Source of the DNA: Dugong dugon
Lineage: Eukaryota; Chordata; Mammalia; Sirenia; Dugongidae
Assembly (NCBI GenBank): GCA_030035585.1
Contig: CM057477.1
Span: 62,229,447 to 62,293,446, forward strand
Direction of reading: 5' to 3'
DNA: 64,000 nt
The translations under genes and the position numbers were made by a program. The number at the start of each line of letters is the position of its first letter. The first letter of the stretch is position 1. The notes under the pieces are model-generated. The model searched no databases. It was not told the origin of the DNA and saw only the letters and a program-made list of their open reading frames with translations. This document shows, one piece after another, positions 1 to 11,560 of this stretch.

Positions 1-143
1 TAACACAACTGCCACCCATCCTCCCTCATTAACATCATAGAGGCAGGATTTACAACATATAGGAAAATCACACAGTACCAGAAATCTTGGCCCAGCCAAA
101 CTGATACACACATTTTTGGGGGGCCATAATTCAAACCATGACA
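1..143 (-). mobile_element. MLT1-like LTR, partial, reversed
   Basis: The window opens inside a reversed MaLR-type LTR. The stretch before position 143 has the family's end signature: an ACA-rich tract, a G run and a terminal CCATGACA. Three fuller copies in this window (9410-9808, 17230-17620, 18995-19427) end the same way. The rest lies outside the window. Confidence 0.5.
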
Positions 144-1250
144 GTTGATAACCCAGTTAAAGAGTCCAGAGGTTGCGTTTGCTCATTTCTTCCCTTATCC
201 ACTCATTTCACATAACTGCCCTTACTACATATTGGCACAGAATAGCACTTTCCACCAATACTAGTATACTATGCCGCCTCTCACCATAACTGATACACTT
301 CTGATGTCTCAATGGCTGGGGAAAAGGAGTTACTCAGTTCTACTGCTTTATCTTCAAAATTAAGCAGACACAGAATGATTAATATCATCTGCCTCCCAAT
401 CAACTTCTCCTTTTACAAAATCACACTGAAATATCATGGTGCTGACTGATAAATGGTTATATTTTTAGAATTGCAAAGATATTTCCTAAAAATAAATGGG
501 CTATTAATGGTTCTCTTTCTCCTACACACCCACAATAATATTACAGAGATAGTTTTCCAGTACCTTACCCTTTGGTTTCAACTAACATCTTACTAGTAAT
601 ATAATCTCATGATTTGTTTCTTTCCTCCTGTAATTTTATTTCTAACATGACCACATTATAATCATCTACTAAAAATGTGGTTATTACGTAGTAGGTGTCC
701 TAACTCCAGGTTATTATCTTACTTGGCAGAAATATAACAATTCTTAGATATTATAATAATTTTTCATCAAAAATGGTATTTAGAAGTAAAAGAAATATAA
801 AAATTCATCTACATTAAAAAAAAATCATGGACTAGCTGGTATTAAATCAACTTTCCTCTGATAACATCAATGAAAGCTGGTCAAATACTAAAAAGCAGCA
901 ATTTGAAGGTATTAGAGAACAATGAAGGGAGAAAGGAGTTAAGGGATAAATATCCTGGAAAGAAGGAAAATACAATGAAGCAAATTATATTCTATGTTGC
1001 TTTTCCCCTTGAGACATTTTTCCATTCCTAAATTGTGCAGGATGAAAAGATTGAAGACAAACAGAAAGACACAAAGAATTTCAAAAACTAAGCAAACTTT
1101 TGTTGGTATTATGGTGCTGGGGAGACATAAAGCCTCAACCAAGGATGAGAGGCAATGGTAAAAATTCTACTCTTTGAGCTGAGACCCAAGAAAGACTATA
1201 CCATAAGAGTAAAAACAAACTGGAAATAGACAATACCTCACAAAAGCAGA
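144..1250. other. AT-rich sequence without recognised gene
   Basis: No coding potential, tRNA head or terminal repeats are recognised. The two short minus-strand frames here have no domain and are low-complexity hydrophobic. The right part may already belong to the old L1M that is clearer after 1780. Confidence 0.4.
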
Positions 1251-1779
1251 AACTCAGTCTTGATTTCTCTCAATCCTGATTGAATCAAGGTGATATCTCT
1301 CTACTCTATTTGCCTGCCAGAAGAAAAGAAAATCCTTTATGAAAGAACATAACATCATCAAAGCCTCTACAATTTTTCACAGACAATACCCATTTCTCTG
1401 TTGAAAACTACCAGTCTTGCCTGAAGACAGGACCAAATGACTGAAAACCAAGTGATAAAAAGTAAATAATAGAAATGGATCCACAGTAATCCAGATATTG
1501 GAGTTACCAGACAGAGAGCTAAAATTAACTGTGACCAATATGTTTAAGAACATACGATAAGTGGAATACAAACTGTAATTATAAAGACTACACTCTGTTT
1601 GATTCTGGATTTTGAAGCTAGAACATTTTATCAGAAAATGAGAATCTTTAAGTAAAGAATCAAGTAGAAATTTTAGAATTGAAAAATACAATATCTCTGA
1701 TTAATAATTCAATATATGATTTAATAGAATATCAGACAAGGCAGAAGAGAGAATTAGTGAACTGGAAAACAGGTTAGTG

Positions 1780-3015
1780 AAAGGAAACTTAGATTCAAGC
1801 ATGGAGAGAAAAGAGGGTAAAATACAGAAACAGTGTAAAGAGTATATGAAACACAATAAAAAGATAGAACTTTTTCATTGAACTTGCAGAAATAGAGGAC
1901 AGAAAATGAGACAGAAGAAATATTTGAAGAGATAATGGTTGAGCATTTCTAAAAACAGATGAAACATATCAACCCATGGATTCAAGAAGCTCTAAGAACT
2001 CCCTAAAGGATTAAAATACAAAGAAAACCACTCCCAGGCACAATGTTGTCACACTGCTAAAGCTATAAATAAAATATGTATGTAAAAGCAATCAGAGGAA
2101 AAAAGCTCATTGCCTTCAAAGAAACAATTATAAATTTGCAGGTGACTTCTCAGCAGAGAAACTGGAAGTTAGAAGACAATGGAGTAGCATCTTCAAAACA
2201 CTGAGATAAAATAAGTACCATCCTAGAATTCCATAATGAGTGAAAATATTCTTCAAAAGTGAAGGGGAAATAAAAATGTTTTCATACAAAAAAAACTTGG
2301 ATAATTAATTATTGGCAAACCTATGCAATAATAAATATTTAAAATAATTCTACTTTGACAAGTAAAAAATTTTTTTTAATGAAATTACAGAAATGCGCAA
2401 AGATGAAAACAGTACTGGAAAGGACAAATATGTGAGTAAATATATTGACTGTATAAAACAATAAAATAATATAAAAATAATATCTTCTAGGGATTAAAAT
2501 ATATGTAGAAGTAAAATACTTGACAACAATAGTACAAAGAAAAGATGGGGTAAATGTAGTTAAAATATTCTAAGATCCTTGCATAATCTGGGAAATGTTC
2601 AAAAAATTCTAATTTATTATGTGTTGTTGTTAAGTGACATCAATTCGATTTTGACTCATAGCAACCCCACGTGACAGAGTAGAATAGCCCAATATGGTTT
2701 TCTAGGTTGTAATCTTTACAGGAGCAGATAGCCACACCTTTTTCCCACAGAGCTACTGGGTGAGTTTGAATGGCTAACCTTTTGATTAGCAGCTGAGTGC
2801 TTAACTGTTGCATCACCAGGGCTCCTTAGACGGTAATAAGTCTAGTGTACATATTGTAATTTCTAGATTAATTGCTAAAATTATAATTGGCAAGATAATG
2901 AGGTAAATAAAATAATAAAAGTACTTGATTAATCCCCCCAAAAAGGTAGAAATGAGAAATAAAGGAAGAGATGGGATGAATAAAAACATAACATGATGGT
3001 AGAAGAAACTCAACG
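1780..3015 (+). mobile_element. Old L1M (HAL1/L1ME type) fragment
   Basis: A-rich sense-strand sequence with the tract that encodes or follows the C-terminal part of old mammalian L1 ORF1, then an A-rich 3' region. A SINE at 2624-2826 interrupts it. All frames are broken. The family was recognised by eye and the boundaries are approximate; the element may start as early as 1250. Confidence 0.5.
2624..2826 (-). mobile_element. tRNA-headed AfroSINE, reversed
   Basis: Reads on + as the SINE 3' end (TGTTGTTAAG) through to the head (CACCAGGGCTCC). The B box survives in degraded form near 2790. The copy is inserted in the L1M fragment. Confidence 0.8.
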
Positions 3016-3499
3016 TCTATAACTAGAAGAAACACAAAGAAAAACTACAAAGTCATGTCATAATTGAACTGTCGCTTTTAAGATTTTCTTTTATCACTGG
3101 TGTTCTGCAATTTAATTAATTAACATCTGACAGTTCCTCTAGAGTGTTGAAAATTGAACAACATACTAATAATTGATTGAAATTATGAATGAAGTTTCAT
3201 AGTATTGGCCAGGGAATCTTTAAACTTTCCTTACAAATGAACAAATCAAGGTAGAAAATATTAAAGCAATCTGCCTCTGGACACATATTAAATTCTGGAG
3301 CTTATAATATCTAGAAATAATTGTGGAACTTGAATTAGATGAAGAAACTGTAAGTGGAGAACATTGTCTAATGTGAGCCTTCTCTCTAAGACCCAGACTC
3401 AGGCCTTCCACTGTAAGAAAAAGAGCTTTTCTGGGCAGAAATGTGATGGTTCTCTGATATAAAGACTATCTTTACCTTCAAGGCTTGCATCATCTTCTA
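3016..3499. other. AT-rich single-copy-looking sequence
   Basis: No gene or clear repeat seen. A 63-codon minus-strand frame at 3220-3411 has no recognisable domain. Confidence 0.35.
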
Positions 3500-3711
3500 A
3501 TTGTTGCTGTTTGTTAGGTGTCACTGAGTCGATTTTGACTCATACCAACCCACTGTGATAGAGTAGGGCAGCCTCATAGGATTTTCTAGGCTGTAATTTT
3601 TATGGGAGCAGATTGCCAGGTCTTTCTCCCATGGAGATGCTAGGTGGGTTCCAACCGCCAATCTTTTGGTTAGCAGCCAAGTGCTTAACTGTTGCACCAC
3701 CAGAGCTCCTT
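3500..3711 (-). mobile_element. tRNA-headed AfroSINE, reversed
   Basis: Full-length reversed copy from GTTAGGTGTCACTGAGTCG to CACCAGAGCTCC. It has the same structure as the copy at 2624-2826, about 900 bp away and in the same orientation. Confidence 0.85.
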
Positions 3712-3769
3712 CATCTTCTAATACTATATGTTAAATATTATGTATAAATTAATCTTCTTTTCAGGGTAG

Positions 3770-4466
3770 AACATATTGGCTTCCTTGCTGCTACTCAAAC
3801 AAGCTATACGTAGTTTGCCTAAGGCCTTTGCACTAGCTGTTCTGTCTGCCTAGCACACTTGTCTTCCCTCGTGAATTTGCATGGCTTATTCCCTTTTCTG
3901 CTACAGGTCTTTGTTAGAATGTTCTCTTCTCAGAATTTTCTTACCATTCTCTATCACCTTGATTAATTTTTCTGCATAGCACTTCCCTGTTAAATTTTTA
4001 TACTTAGCCTTTATTTATTTTCTACTGCCACTAAAGTGTAAGCTCCATGAGGGTAGGAACTTTGTCTAATTTGTTCACACTGCATCCCCAGTGCCTAGAA
4101 TGATTCCTGTCCCATAGCAGGCCAGCCTGCCTTTGCTTTTTCTATTCCTCCCACATGGAAATCTCCTTCTCACTGTTCCCGTTTCAGGTTAAAAGACACC
4201 TCCCCAGAGAAGTCTTCCCTGACCTCACTGGTTAAAGTATTCCTATTCTGTCCTACTTACTCTGTCTCCCAATACCATTTTAGGTTTTTTCCACATGTTT
4301 AAACATATCCAAAATTATCTTATTTGTTTACTTTTTTATTGTCAATTTCTTGCTACTGTAACATAGAGTACAGAGATCCTCTTTATCTTAGATCCCTAGA
4401 ACCTAAACAAGAACATTGCCTAATATTTAGTATGTGCTTAATAAATATTTTATGAATGAATGAATG
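3770..4466 (+). mobile_element. L2 LINE 3' end
   Basis: Shows the typical run of the L2 3' region: CTTTGCACTAGCTGTTC, a CTTCCCTGACC-like tract, and AATAAATATTTTATGAATG ending in a short GAAT repeat near 4457. There are two partly redundant segments (3770-4120 and 4120-4466), so two fragments may be joined. No coding capacity remains. Confidence 0.65.
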
Positions 4467-4574
4467 AGTGGGCCCAAGTCCTTTTTGCTTTTCACTGCCT
4501 TGCTGTATTGTTCACACTAATCTACCTCTAAATCTTACTTTATGCCTTTTTGCTCTGGATAATCTGACTTGTGG

Positions 4575-4786
4575 AATCCCTGGGTCATAGAAACAGTTAA
4601 CAAGCTCGGCTGCTAACTGAAAGGCTGGAAATTTGAGTCCAACCAGAGGTACCTTGAAAGAAAGATCTGGTGATCCACTTCTGAAAAATCAGTCATTGAA
4701 GACCATATGGAGCACATCTCTAAACTGAAACACATGAGGTCACCATGAGGGTTGTCGTGAGTTGGAATAGATTTGACAATAAATGA
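4575..4786 (+). mobile_element. tRNA-headed AfroSINE, long form
   Basis: Starts at GGAATCCCTGGGT, with a head matching a tRNA A box and a B-box-like TTTGAGTCCAACC. The body contains the GATCCACTTCTGAAAAATC block that marks the long subtype. It ends at a degraded GACTCGA...CAA tail. Confidence 0.8.
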
Positions 4787-4830
4787 TAATCTGACCTGTA
4801 GTTTCCATATAAAATACTTTGTATGGTGAT

Positions 4831-4970
4831 TGTTACGGATTGAATTGTGTCCTCCAAAAATATGTGTTGTAAATCCTAACCCTTATAACTCTGGTTATAA
4901 TCCCTTTTAGGAATGGGTTTTCTTTGCTATGTTAATAAGACAGTATTAATTAGGGTGTGTGTAGGGTATA
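4831..4970 (+). mobile_element. 5' LTR of MaLR, truncated
   Basis: The first about 140 bp parallel the start of the LTR at 5507 closely, including the shared ATATGTGTTGTAAATCCTAA. The similarity then stops and internal-type sequence begins, so the rest of this LTR is deleted. Confidence 0.6.
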
Positions 4971-5506
4971 AGGTCACCACTCAGATGGACTAGGAGAATG
5001 GGGCTACCCAAAGCAAAAGGAGCAGAATTGCCATCACAGTGGGCTTGGATGGGGAAGCTGAAGCCCAGGGCTGAAGGGCCTCCACCCAGAATCTAGAAAG
5101 CATGGCCAACACCCAGAGTCTGGAAGAGGGGGCCACTGCTTAGATGGTCTCAGAGAACAGAATATTATTTTCAAGCTAATGTAATTTGTTCTGCTAGATT
5201 TTGGATTTGCTTGGTTCCCATTATTCCTTCTTTCCCTTCAATTTCTCCCATTTGTGATTGAAATGTCTATCTTGTGTCTGTTCCAATATTGTACTTTGGA
5301 AGCAGATAACTTGTACTCTAGATTTCACAGGTTTACAGATGAAGAGGAATTTTGTCCCAGAATGGAATACACCTAAAGTCTCACCCATATCTGATTTAAA
5401 TGACTAAAAAGATGTGATTTTGGACTTGGAGTTGCCTTAAGACTTTTGGGATGATATGATGAGGTGAATGTGTTTTGCATCAGTTTTGGGGGGCCAAAAG
5501 GTGGAA

Positions 5507-5923
5507 TGTTATGGATTGAATTGTGTCCCCAAAAATATGTGTTGTAAATCCTAACCCTTGTAGCTGTGGTTATAATCCCATTGGGTTTTCTTCACATGTT
5601 AATGAGACAGTATTCATGTAGGATGTGTCTTAAATCGATCTCTTTTGAGATAGAGAAGAACAGATTAAGAAAGAAAGGAAGCAAGCAGAGATGGGGGAAG
5701 ATAGATGCCATGCCACATGAAGATCACCAAGGAACTGAGGAACAGAAGCTGAAAAGAGACAAGGACATTCCCCCAGAGCCGAGAGAGAGGGAAAGCCTTT
5801 CCCTAGAGCCTGTGCCCTGAATTCGGACTTCTAGCCTCCTAAATAGTGAGAAAATACATTTCAATTCATTAAAGCCACGCATTTGTGGTATTTGTGTTAT
5901 AGGAGCACGAGATAACTAAGACA
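5507..5923 (+). mobile_element. 3' LTR of MaLR (MLT1-like)
   Basis: 417-bp LTR from TGTTATGG to AACTAAGACA. Near its end it holds the usual GAGAAAATA...TTCATTAAAGCC stretch, which covers the LTR polyadenylation region. An 84-codon frame at 5566-5820 lies wholly inside it and is chance. Confidence 0.7.
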
Positions 5924-6871
5924 AGGATCCTATATCTTCCAATCTGATAGAACTCTCAAGTCTTAACATTAAAAAACAAAACAAACAAACAAAGACCCTC
6001 GAATTTGAGGATTTTTCCCAAATAGTCTCAGGCTAATAAAGGTAAATTCCTCCTGTTAAATCTCTTGCCATTCCATCCGCTATCACCTGCTTCAATATCT
6101 CTCACCTCTCCAAGCTGAATTTACTGAGTAGCAAAAGTGAAATCCTTTAATCTTCCATTTTGAGGCCTGTGTTTGAAATGGATTAAAGAGCCAAACAAAA
6201 TTAGTTTTAAAACCTTCCATTTTCCAGGCCCACAGGCATTCTTTCTCTCTCTCAGAATTGAAGGTGGCTTTGAGTCATCTGTTATTTCCAGGGGAACATC
6301 TCCCCCGGCTGTCACTGCTGATTGCTATGCTTCTTTTTCATAAAAGGAGAAAAGGAAGAAAAGAAAAAGACAAGGAAAAAAAAAAAAGTCTCCTGGCCAC
6401 CCGCGTGCATTGCCTTTGTTTGCTGGTCTTCTAGTTTCCTTGGGACACCCTGCCAAGAAGAAGCTCTGTTTAGCTGACTACAGCCATTTCTCATTAAACT
6501 CCCAATTTAAACAAGACCCAGGGTGGAAAATTGCAAAACAGGATGCTTGTAAATTGTATCAAAGCAATGTTATTAGACATGGGAGTAAAAGACCCTTTAT
6601 GATGCTGGCTCTTGGGATGAGACCTAGAATTCTATAGGAGGAATTTAGGACTTTGTGTGCAGGACTCCTGAGAGAACTGGGTCCTCTTCATTCAGTTATA
6701 CATGCCTTGATGGTACATGTGCTTATTGGCAGAAACCCAAGTTATTCTGAGAGGTAGAAACACTGACAAAATGTAGGGTGAGCATATGTCCTGAATTGCC
6801 AGCAGGGATAGTCCCATATTATGCTTCTTGTTCCCAGGCAATTATTAGTAATGCCCCCTTTCTCTCTCTCA
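5924..6871. other. Mostly unique sequence, no gene
   Basis: After a small A-rich patch near 5970, about 900 bp match no repeat I know. Short frames occur on both strands (6121-6315, 6312-6494, 6410-6637) with no domain, and they overlap each other. The stretch 6060-6330 is compositionally balanced and could be conserved non-coding DNA. Confidence 0.35.
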
Positions 6872-7101
6872 TGGAATCTCTTGGTGGTAGAAAAGGTTAA
6901 TGCCCTCAGCTGCTAACTGAAAGGTTGGATGTTCAAGTCCACCCAGAGGCACCTGGAAGGAAAGGCCTAGTGATCTACTTCTGAAAAATCAGCCATTGAA
7001 AACACTAGGGAGCACATTTCTACTCTGACACACACAGGGTTGCCATGAGTCGAAACTGACTTGAAGGCAACTGGTTTTGTTTTGTTTTTTTTTTTTGTTT
7101 C
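6872..7101 (+). mobile_element. tRNA-headed AfroSINE, long form
   Basis: Head at TGGAATCTCTTGG, B box near GTTCAAGTCCACCC, long-subtype block GATCTACTTCTGAAAAATC, end ACTTGAAGGCAACTGG followed by a T/G-rich tail of about 30 bp. Confidence 0.85.
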
Positions 7102-7477
7102 TCTCTCAAAAGTGTACTGGTTTGAATAAAAAGTGATACGATCATCCTAACCAAAGATCAGTGTGGCAGATGAAACAACAAAAGGTTCAAGCCCTCATTT
7201 GTAGCAGATGAAGGATTATTTGTATGACAAAGATAAATTTGTCCCATTTCAACCATGTGCTACCAAGTACATCCACCGATTGACCTGGGGTTGGTGGAAA
7301 TCTTAGATAACTCATCTCAGAACTGTTTAAAACAGGTTTCTCAGCTTCAGTCACTTGAAAACTGAAAGCAACCAATCCCAGAAAAGAGTCTACAATTTGC
7401 CTCATGAGCCAACCAGAGAACTGAACTCAGAATCTCTCTGATTTGGTAAGTTTCTCCTCTCGTCCTGTTATCTAGCC

Positions 7478-7803
7478 CTGAGCTTTCCAATGCAGTAGCC
7501 ACTAGCCATACATGGCTATTGAGCACTTGAAACATGGCTAGTCTGAACTGAGATGTGCCGTAACTGTAACATGCACACTGGATTTGGAAAGGTAATACAA
7601 AAACTATAAAATATCTTACTAATACTTTCATTATTGACTACTTACTGATATTGATTAATGTTGAAATGATAATATTTTGTATCTGTGTTAAAATACATTA
7701 TTAAAATTAATCTCATTGGTTTCTCTTTACTTTTTTAATGTGTTATTAGAAAATTTTCAAATTACATATGTGGCTTGTATTATGTTTCCATTAGATGGCA
7801 CTT
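7478..7803. mobile_element. Non-autonomous hAT-type DNA transposon fossil
   Basis: Contains the well-known MER-series tract GTAGCCACTAGCCATACATG...TTGAGCACTTGAAACATG and AT-rich inner sequence ending in TTCCATTAGATGGCACTT. The ends are imperfect inverted repeats. Flanks ATCTAGCC and ATCTAACC agree at 7 of 8 positions, the duplication length of hAT elements. There is no transposase frame. The exact MER name is uncertain. Confidence 0.6.
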
Positions 7804-7944
7804 ATCTAACCTTTCTAATTTCTACACAGGGAGACCCACTGAACTGGAACTAAGCAAAGATAGCTTTATTTGAGACTGCTATTTGGCAATCTTTGTTTTC
7901 CTTCTATCAGGTATCTATCTCCTAACATTTCTAGACTTAAAGTT

Positions 7945-8125
7945 AGCTGTTGTTGTGTTGTTGGGTGTTGTTGAGTTGAATAGAACTGCCCCATAGGGTT
8001 TCCTAGGCTATAAATCTTTATGGAAGCAGACTGCCACAGCTTTCCCCCGTGGAGTGGCTGGTAGGTTTGAACTGCTGACATTTTAGTTAGCAACGGAGCG
8101 CTTAAATGCTGCACCACGGGGATAA
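7945..8125 (-). mobile_element. tRNA-headed AfroSINE, reversed
   Basis: Reads TGTTGTTGGGTGTTGTTGAG into GGGTTTCCTAGGC and GCACCACGGGG on +, so it is a reversed, slightly internally deleted copy. An 88-codon minus-strand frame across it is spurious. Confidence 0.8.
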
Positions 8126-8195
8126 CAGACATTAATTATCTACCACAGGTAGGAACTCAATAAATATTAGCACAGTTCTCCTTCCCTAGAGCAAT

Positions 8196-8329
8196 TGGCT
8201 CTGAAAAAAGATGGGCTCAAACATAGTAATGATTGTGAGGATGGTGCAGGGCTGGGCGGTGTTTCATTCTGTTGTAAATAGGGTTGCTATGAGTCAGAAC
8301 CCATTCAATGGCACCTAACAACAACAATT
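8196..8329 (+). mobile_element. RTE (BovB-like) LINE 3' end
   Basis: Severely 5'-truncated copy: only the last 134 bp, from GATGGGCTCAAACATAGTAA to CACCTAACAACAACAA. It matches the end of the longer copy at 16598-16712. The short AAC repeat tail replaces poly(A), as is usual for RTE elements. Confidence 0.75.
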
Positions 8330-8499
8330 TGTAATATTTAATAATTCTATGAAAGGCTAAAGTTTAGCTAATGATTATTTATGTAGAAATAATTTACTAA
8401 GTTGAAATATAAGCAAGATTCTAAGCAAATATTTAAAGCATTTGAGAAAACAAATCAGTGTCCAACATCCTCTATTGCTTTAGAATTATTCATCCATAT

Positions 8500-8615
8500 C
8501 TCAACCTGAGGGCAAGGAGAGATTCTATTTCTCTTTGTATTCTCACTTGTAGCACGTTCCTGGTACAGAATGGATGTTCAAGAGATGACAGATGAATAAA
8601 TGAAATAATTCATAT
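8500..8615 (+). mobile_element. L2/MIR-type 3' end
   Basis: GAGGGCAAGGAGAGATTC...TGGTACAGAATGGATGTTCA...GAATAAATGAA follows the order of an L2 3' end. Short and diverged. Confidence 0.4.
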
Positions 8616-8749
8616 GTTAAAGAATCATTTATTTAATTTAAAAAAGGGTCACCAAGGAGCATTTTACTTGAAAACACTTTGTGAGCCTAGCCTTACTCTT
8701 GCCTGCATCTGAAAGTAATAAAAATTCCTCTCTTTAAAATATCCCCTGA

Positions 8750-9180
8750 ATCTAAAGCAATTTGGCAACATACTTAAAGGCCTCCAATGTTTGCAACCTC
8801 TAAGTCAGTAATTATACTCTGGCATTCAACCCTGAGAATGTAGTAATAAAAATTAATGTAATTTAAAATAGCACAATGTGTTATGTAACCTAAAATAACC
8901 AACAGCAGGGGATACTTAAGTACCCAATAGCAAGTATTGAAAAAATACTATGCGGCTATTAAAGGCTATACTTACAAAGCATTTTATAACATGAAAAAAT
9001 CCTGTAACACTAAATTTAAAAAGCATAATTCAAAATACATAGTATAAATACTACCAGACCAAAATGTACGTGTAGAAAAATTACTGCAAAGATGTATACA
9101 GTAATTTAATGTTAGGTATGATTGTGAATGCTACAATTACAGAATTTTTTTCTCTTTTAACTTTTCCCACCTAAATTATC
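8750..9180 (+). mobile_element. Old L1M 3' end
   Basis: Shows the order typical of old L1 3' parts: a tract like GCAACCTCTAAGTCAG, then AACAGCAGGGGATACTTAAG, then an ACTATGCGGCTATTAAA motif, then an A/T-rich tail. Diverged; no reading frame. Confidence 0.55.
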
Positions 9181-9409
9181 TTATCATAATGTGTATTCCA
9201 AGTTACCATCATCTCTTGCCTAGAATATTATAACATCCCCCTAACTGACCTCCTCACTTTTACCAGTGCCTTCTTTTCCCCTTATTAGCCTGACTGATCT
9301 TCTTAAATAAGTTCACCCTTCTTAAATAAGTTGATTTCCTATTGCAAATAGAATAAATTTTTTAAAAAATGTAGCTGGTTAACAATAACCCGCCTGACCT
9401 ATATAGATT

Positions 9410-9808
9410 TGTGTTAGTTACCTGGTGCTATTCTAACATCAAAGTCACAAGCGGGTGGCTTTAAAGAAAAGAAATTTATATTCTCACAGTTCTGGAAGCT
9501 AAACGTTCAAATCAGGGTCTCGGCGGTGTGGACTCCTTCCTTGTAGGTAGTCCAGGCTTCCTTGTTTCTTTGGCTTATGGGGGATCTTCATATGGAGTCT
9601 TATCACCATCTACCCCATTGTGTGTGTGTGTGTGTGTGTCTGAATTTAATCTGTTCTTTTTATAACTCACAAGTGATTAGATTTAGAATTTAGTCTACTA
9701 GGGCATTATCTAATTAACATAACAAAGAAAACCCAAATAGGATTGCATCCACAGGTAGAGGCAGGATTCCAACACATATTCTGAAGGAACACAATTTATT
9801 CCATAGCA
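9410..9808 (-). mobile_element. MLT1-like solo LTR, reversed
   Basis: Starts TGTGTTAGTTACCTGGTGC and ends TTCCATAGCA on +. It carries the reversed family core (TATTCTCACAGTTCTGGAAG). Flanks AGATT and AGGTC agree at 3 of 5 bases, with two transitions. A (GT)n run lies inside. Confidence 0.7.
9619..9639. repeat. (TG)n microsatellite
   Basis: About ten TG units inside the reversed LTR at 9410-9808. Confidence 0.85.
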
Positions 9809-10440
9809 AGGTCCCACATTTATTGGGTACATTTTTAGGGGTATTTCCCATTTCTCCTGAAATTCATCATTGTACTCCCCAAAACAACCTTAACAACTGA
9901 AATTCATACTCTTTAGTTCGCTAAATTTCACCGGGTCATTGACTATGATTCATATTTCACACAGCTTTCCCAACTTGATAATTTCAGCAACCTTTACTAA
10001 TAGAGCATGTGTATATCTCACTCACACATGCCATCCATATAAATATCGGTGCAAATAAAACAAATCACCAGAAAATGCTGCTGCTAATATCCACTGAGGT
10101 AAGGAAATATGAATGAGTGATTCACAAGATGAACTCATGTTATAGTCCTTCCCTTACTGATTATATTGGAAGCGTGTGGTTTAGTGGCAGAAACCGTTCT
10201 GCCCAGTCCTGTACCATCCTGACAGTTATTACTATGCTTGAGCCCATCATTGCAGCCACTTGTGTTACCAAGCATGACGTCCTTCTCCAGGGACTGGTCC
10301 CTCCTGATAATATGTCCAAAGTATGTGAGATGTAGTTTCGCCATCCTTGCTTCTAAGGAGCATTCTGGTTGTACTTCTTCCAGGACAGATTTGTTTGTTC
10401 TTTTGGCAGTCCATGGTATATTCAATATTCTTTGCCAACA

Positions 10441-11560
10441 TCACAATTCAAAGGCGTCAATTCTTCTTTGGGCTTCCTTATTCATTGTCCAGCTTTCACA
10501 TGCATATGAGGTGATTGAAAACACCATGGCTCGGGTCAGGTGCACCTCATTCCTCAAAGTGACATCTTTGCTTTTTAACACTTTAAAGAGGTCTTTTGCA
10601 GCAGATTTGCCCGATGCAATGCGTCTTTTAATTTCCTGACTGCTGCTTCCAAGGGCAGTGATTGTGGATCCAGGTAAAACGAAATCCTTGACAACTTCAA
10701 TATTTTCTCTGTTTATCATGATGTTGCTTATTGACCCAGTTGTGAGGATTTTTGTTTTCTTTATGTTGAGGTGTAACCCATACTGAAGGCTGTGGTCTTT
10801 GATCTTCATCAGGAAGTGCTTGAAGTCCTCTTCACTTTTGCAAGCAAGGCTGTGTTATCTGCATAACACAGGTTGCTAATGAGTCTTCCTCCAATCCTGA
10901 TGCCCCATTCTTCTTCATACAGTCCAGCTTCTCAGAGTATTTGCTCAACGTAAAGAATTAATGTGGTGAAAGGATACAACCCTGATGCACACCTTTCTTG
11001 ATTTTAATCACTCAGTATCCCCTTGTTATGTTGAAACAACTGCCTCTTGGTCTATGTACAGGTTCCTCATGAGCACAATTAAGCGTTCTGGAATTCTTAT
11101 TCTTCGTAATGTTATCTGTAATTTGTTATGATCCACAAAGTGGAATGCCTTTGCCTTGCATAGTCAATAAAACACAGGTAAACATCTTTCTGGTATTCTC
11201 TGCTTTCAGCCAAGATCCATCTGACATCAGCAGTGATATCCCTCTTTCCATGTCCTCTTCTGAATCCAGCTCGAATTTCTGTCAGTCCCTGCCGGTGTAC
11301 TGCCACAGTGGTTTTTGAATTATCTTCAGCAAAAATTTAATTGCACATGATATTAATGATATTGTTTGATAATTTCCACATTCTTTTTGATCACCTTTCT
11401 TTGGAAGGGGCACAAATATGAATCTTTTCCAGTTGGTTGGCCAGGTAGCTGGCTTCCAAATTTCTTGGCATAGATGAATGAGTGCTTCCAGCATTGCATC
11501 TGTTTGTTGAAACATCTCAGTTGGTATTCTGTCAATTCCTGGAGCCTTGTTTTTCACTAA
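10441..11560 (-). pseudogene. RTE reverse transcriptase, broken
   Basis: Minus-strand pieces in successive frames: NKAPGIDRIP with FVPLPKKGDQKECGNYQ (11282-11557), RAGFRRGHGKRD with CFIDYA (11112-11306), and YGLHLNIKKTKILTTG (10441-10809). Together these are the fingers, palm and thumb of an RTE reverse transcriptase. Near 10860 the palm reads YADN instead of YADD, so the second catalytic aspartate is gone. At least three frame changes separate the pieces. Not functional. Confidence 0.85.

Larger units (their letters stand above)
4831..5923 (+). mobile_element. Internally deleted MaLR provirus
   Basis: Two copies of the same LTR start (TGTTACGGATTGAATTGTG at 4831 and TGTTATGGATTG at 5507) flank about 540 bp. 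Just before the second LTR this internal DNA has the 3' internal signature of MaLR elements (GGACTTGGAGTTG, then GGGGGGCCAAAAGGTGGAATG). No gag or pol coding remains. Flanks GTGAT and AGGAT could be a decayed 5-bp duplication. Confidence 0.65.

Noticed and set aside
10238-10639. 133-codon plus-strand frame
   Set aside because: Antisense of the RTE C-terminal coding remnant.
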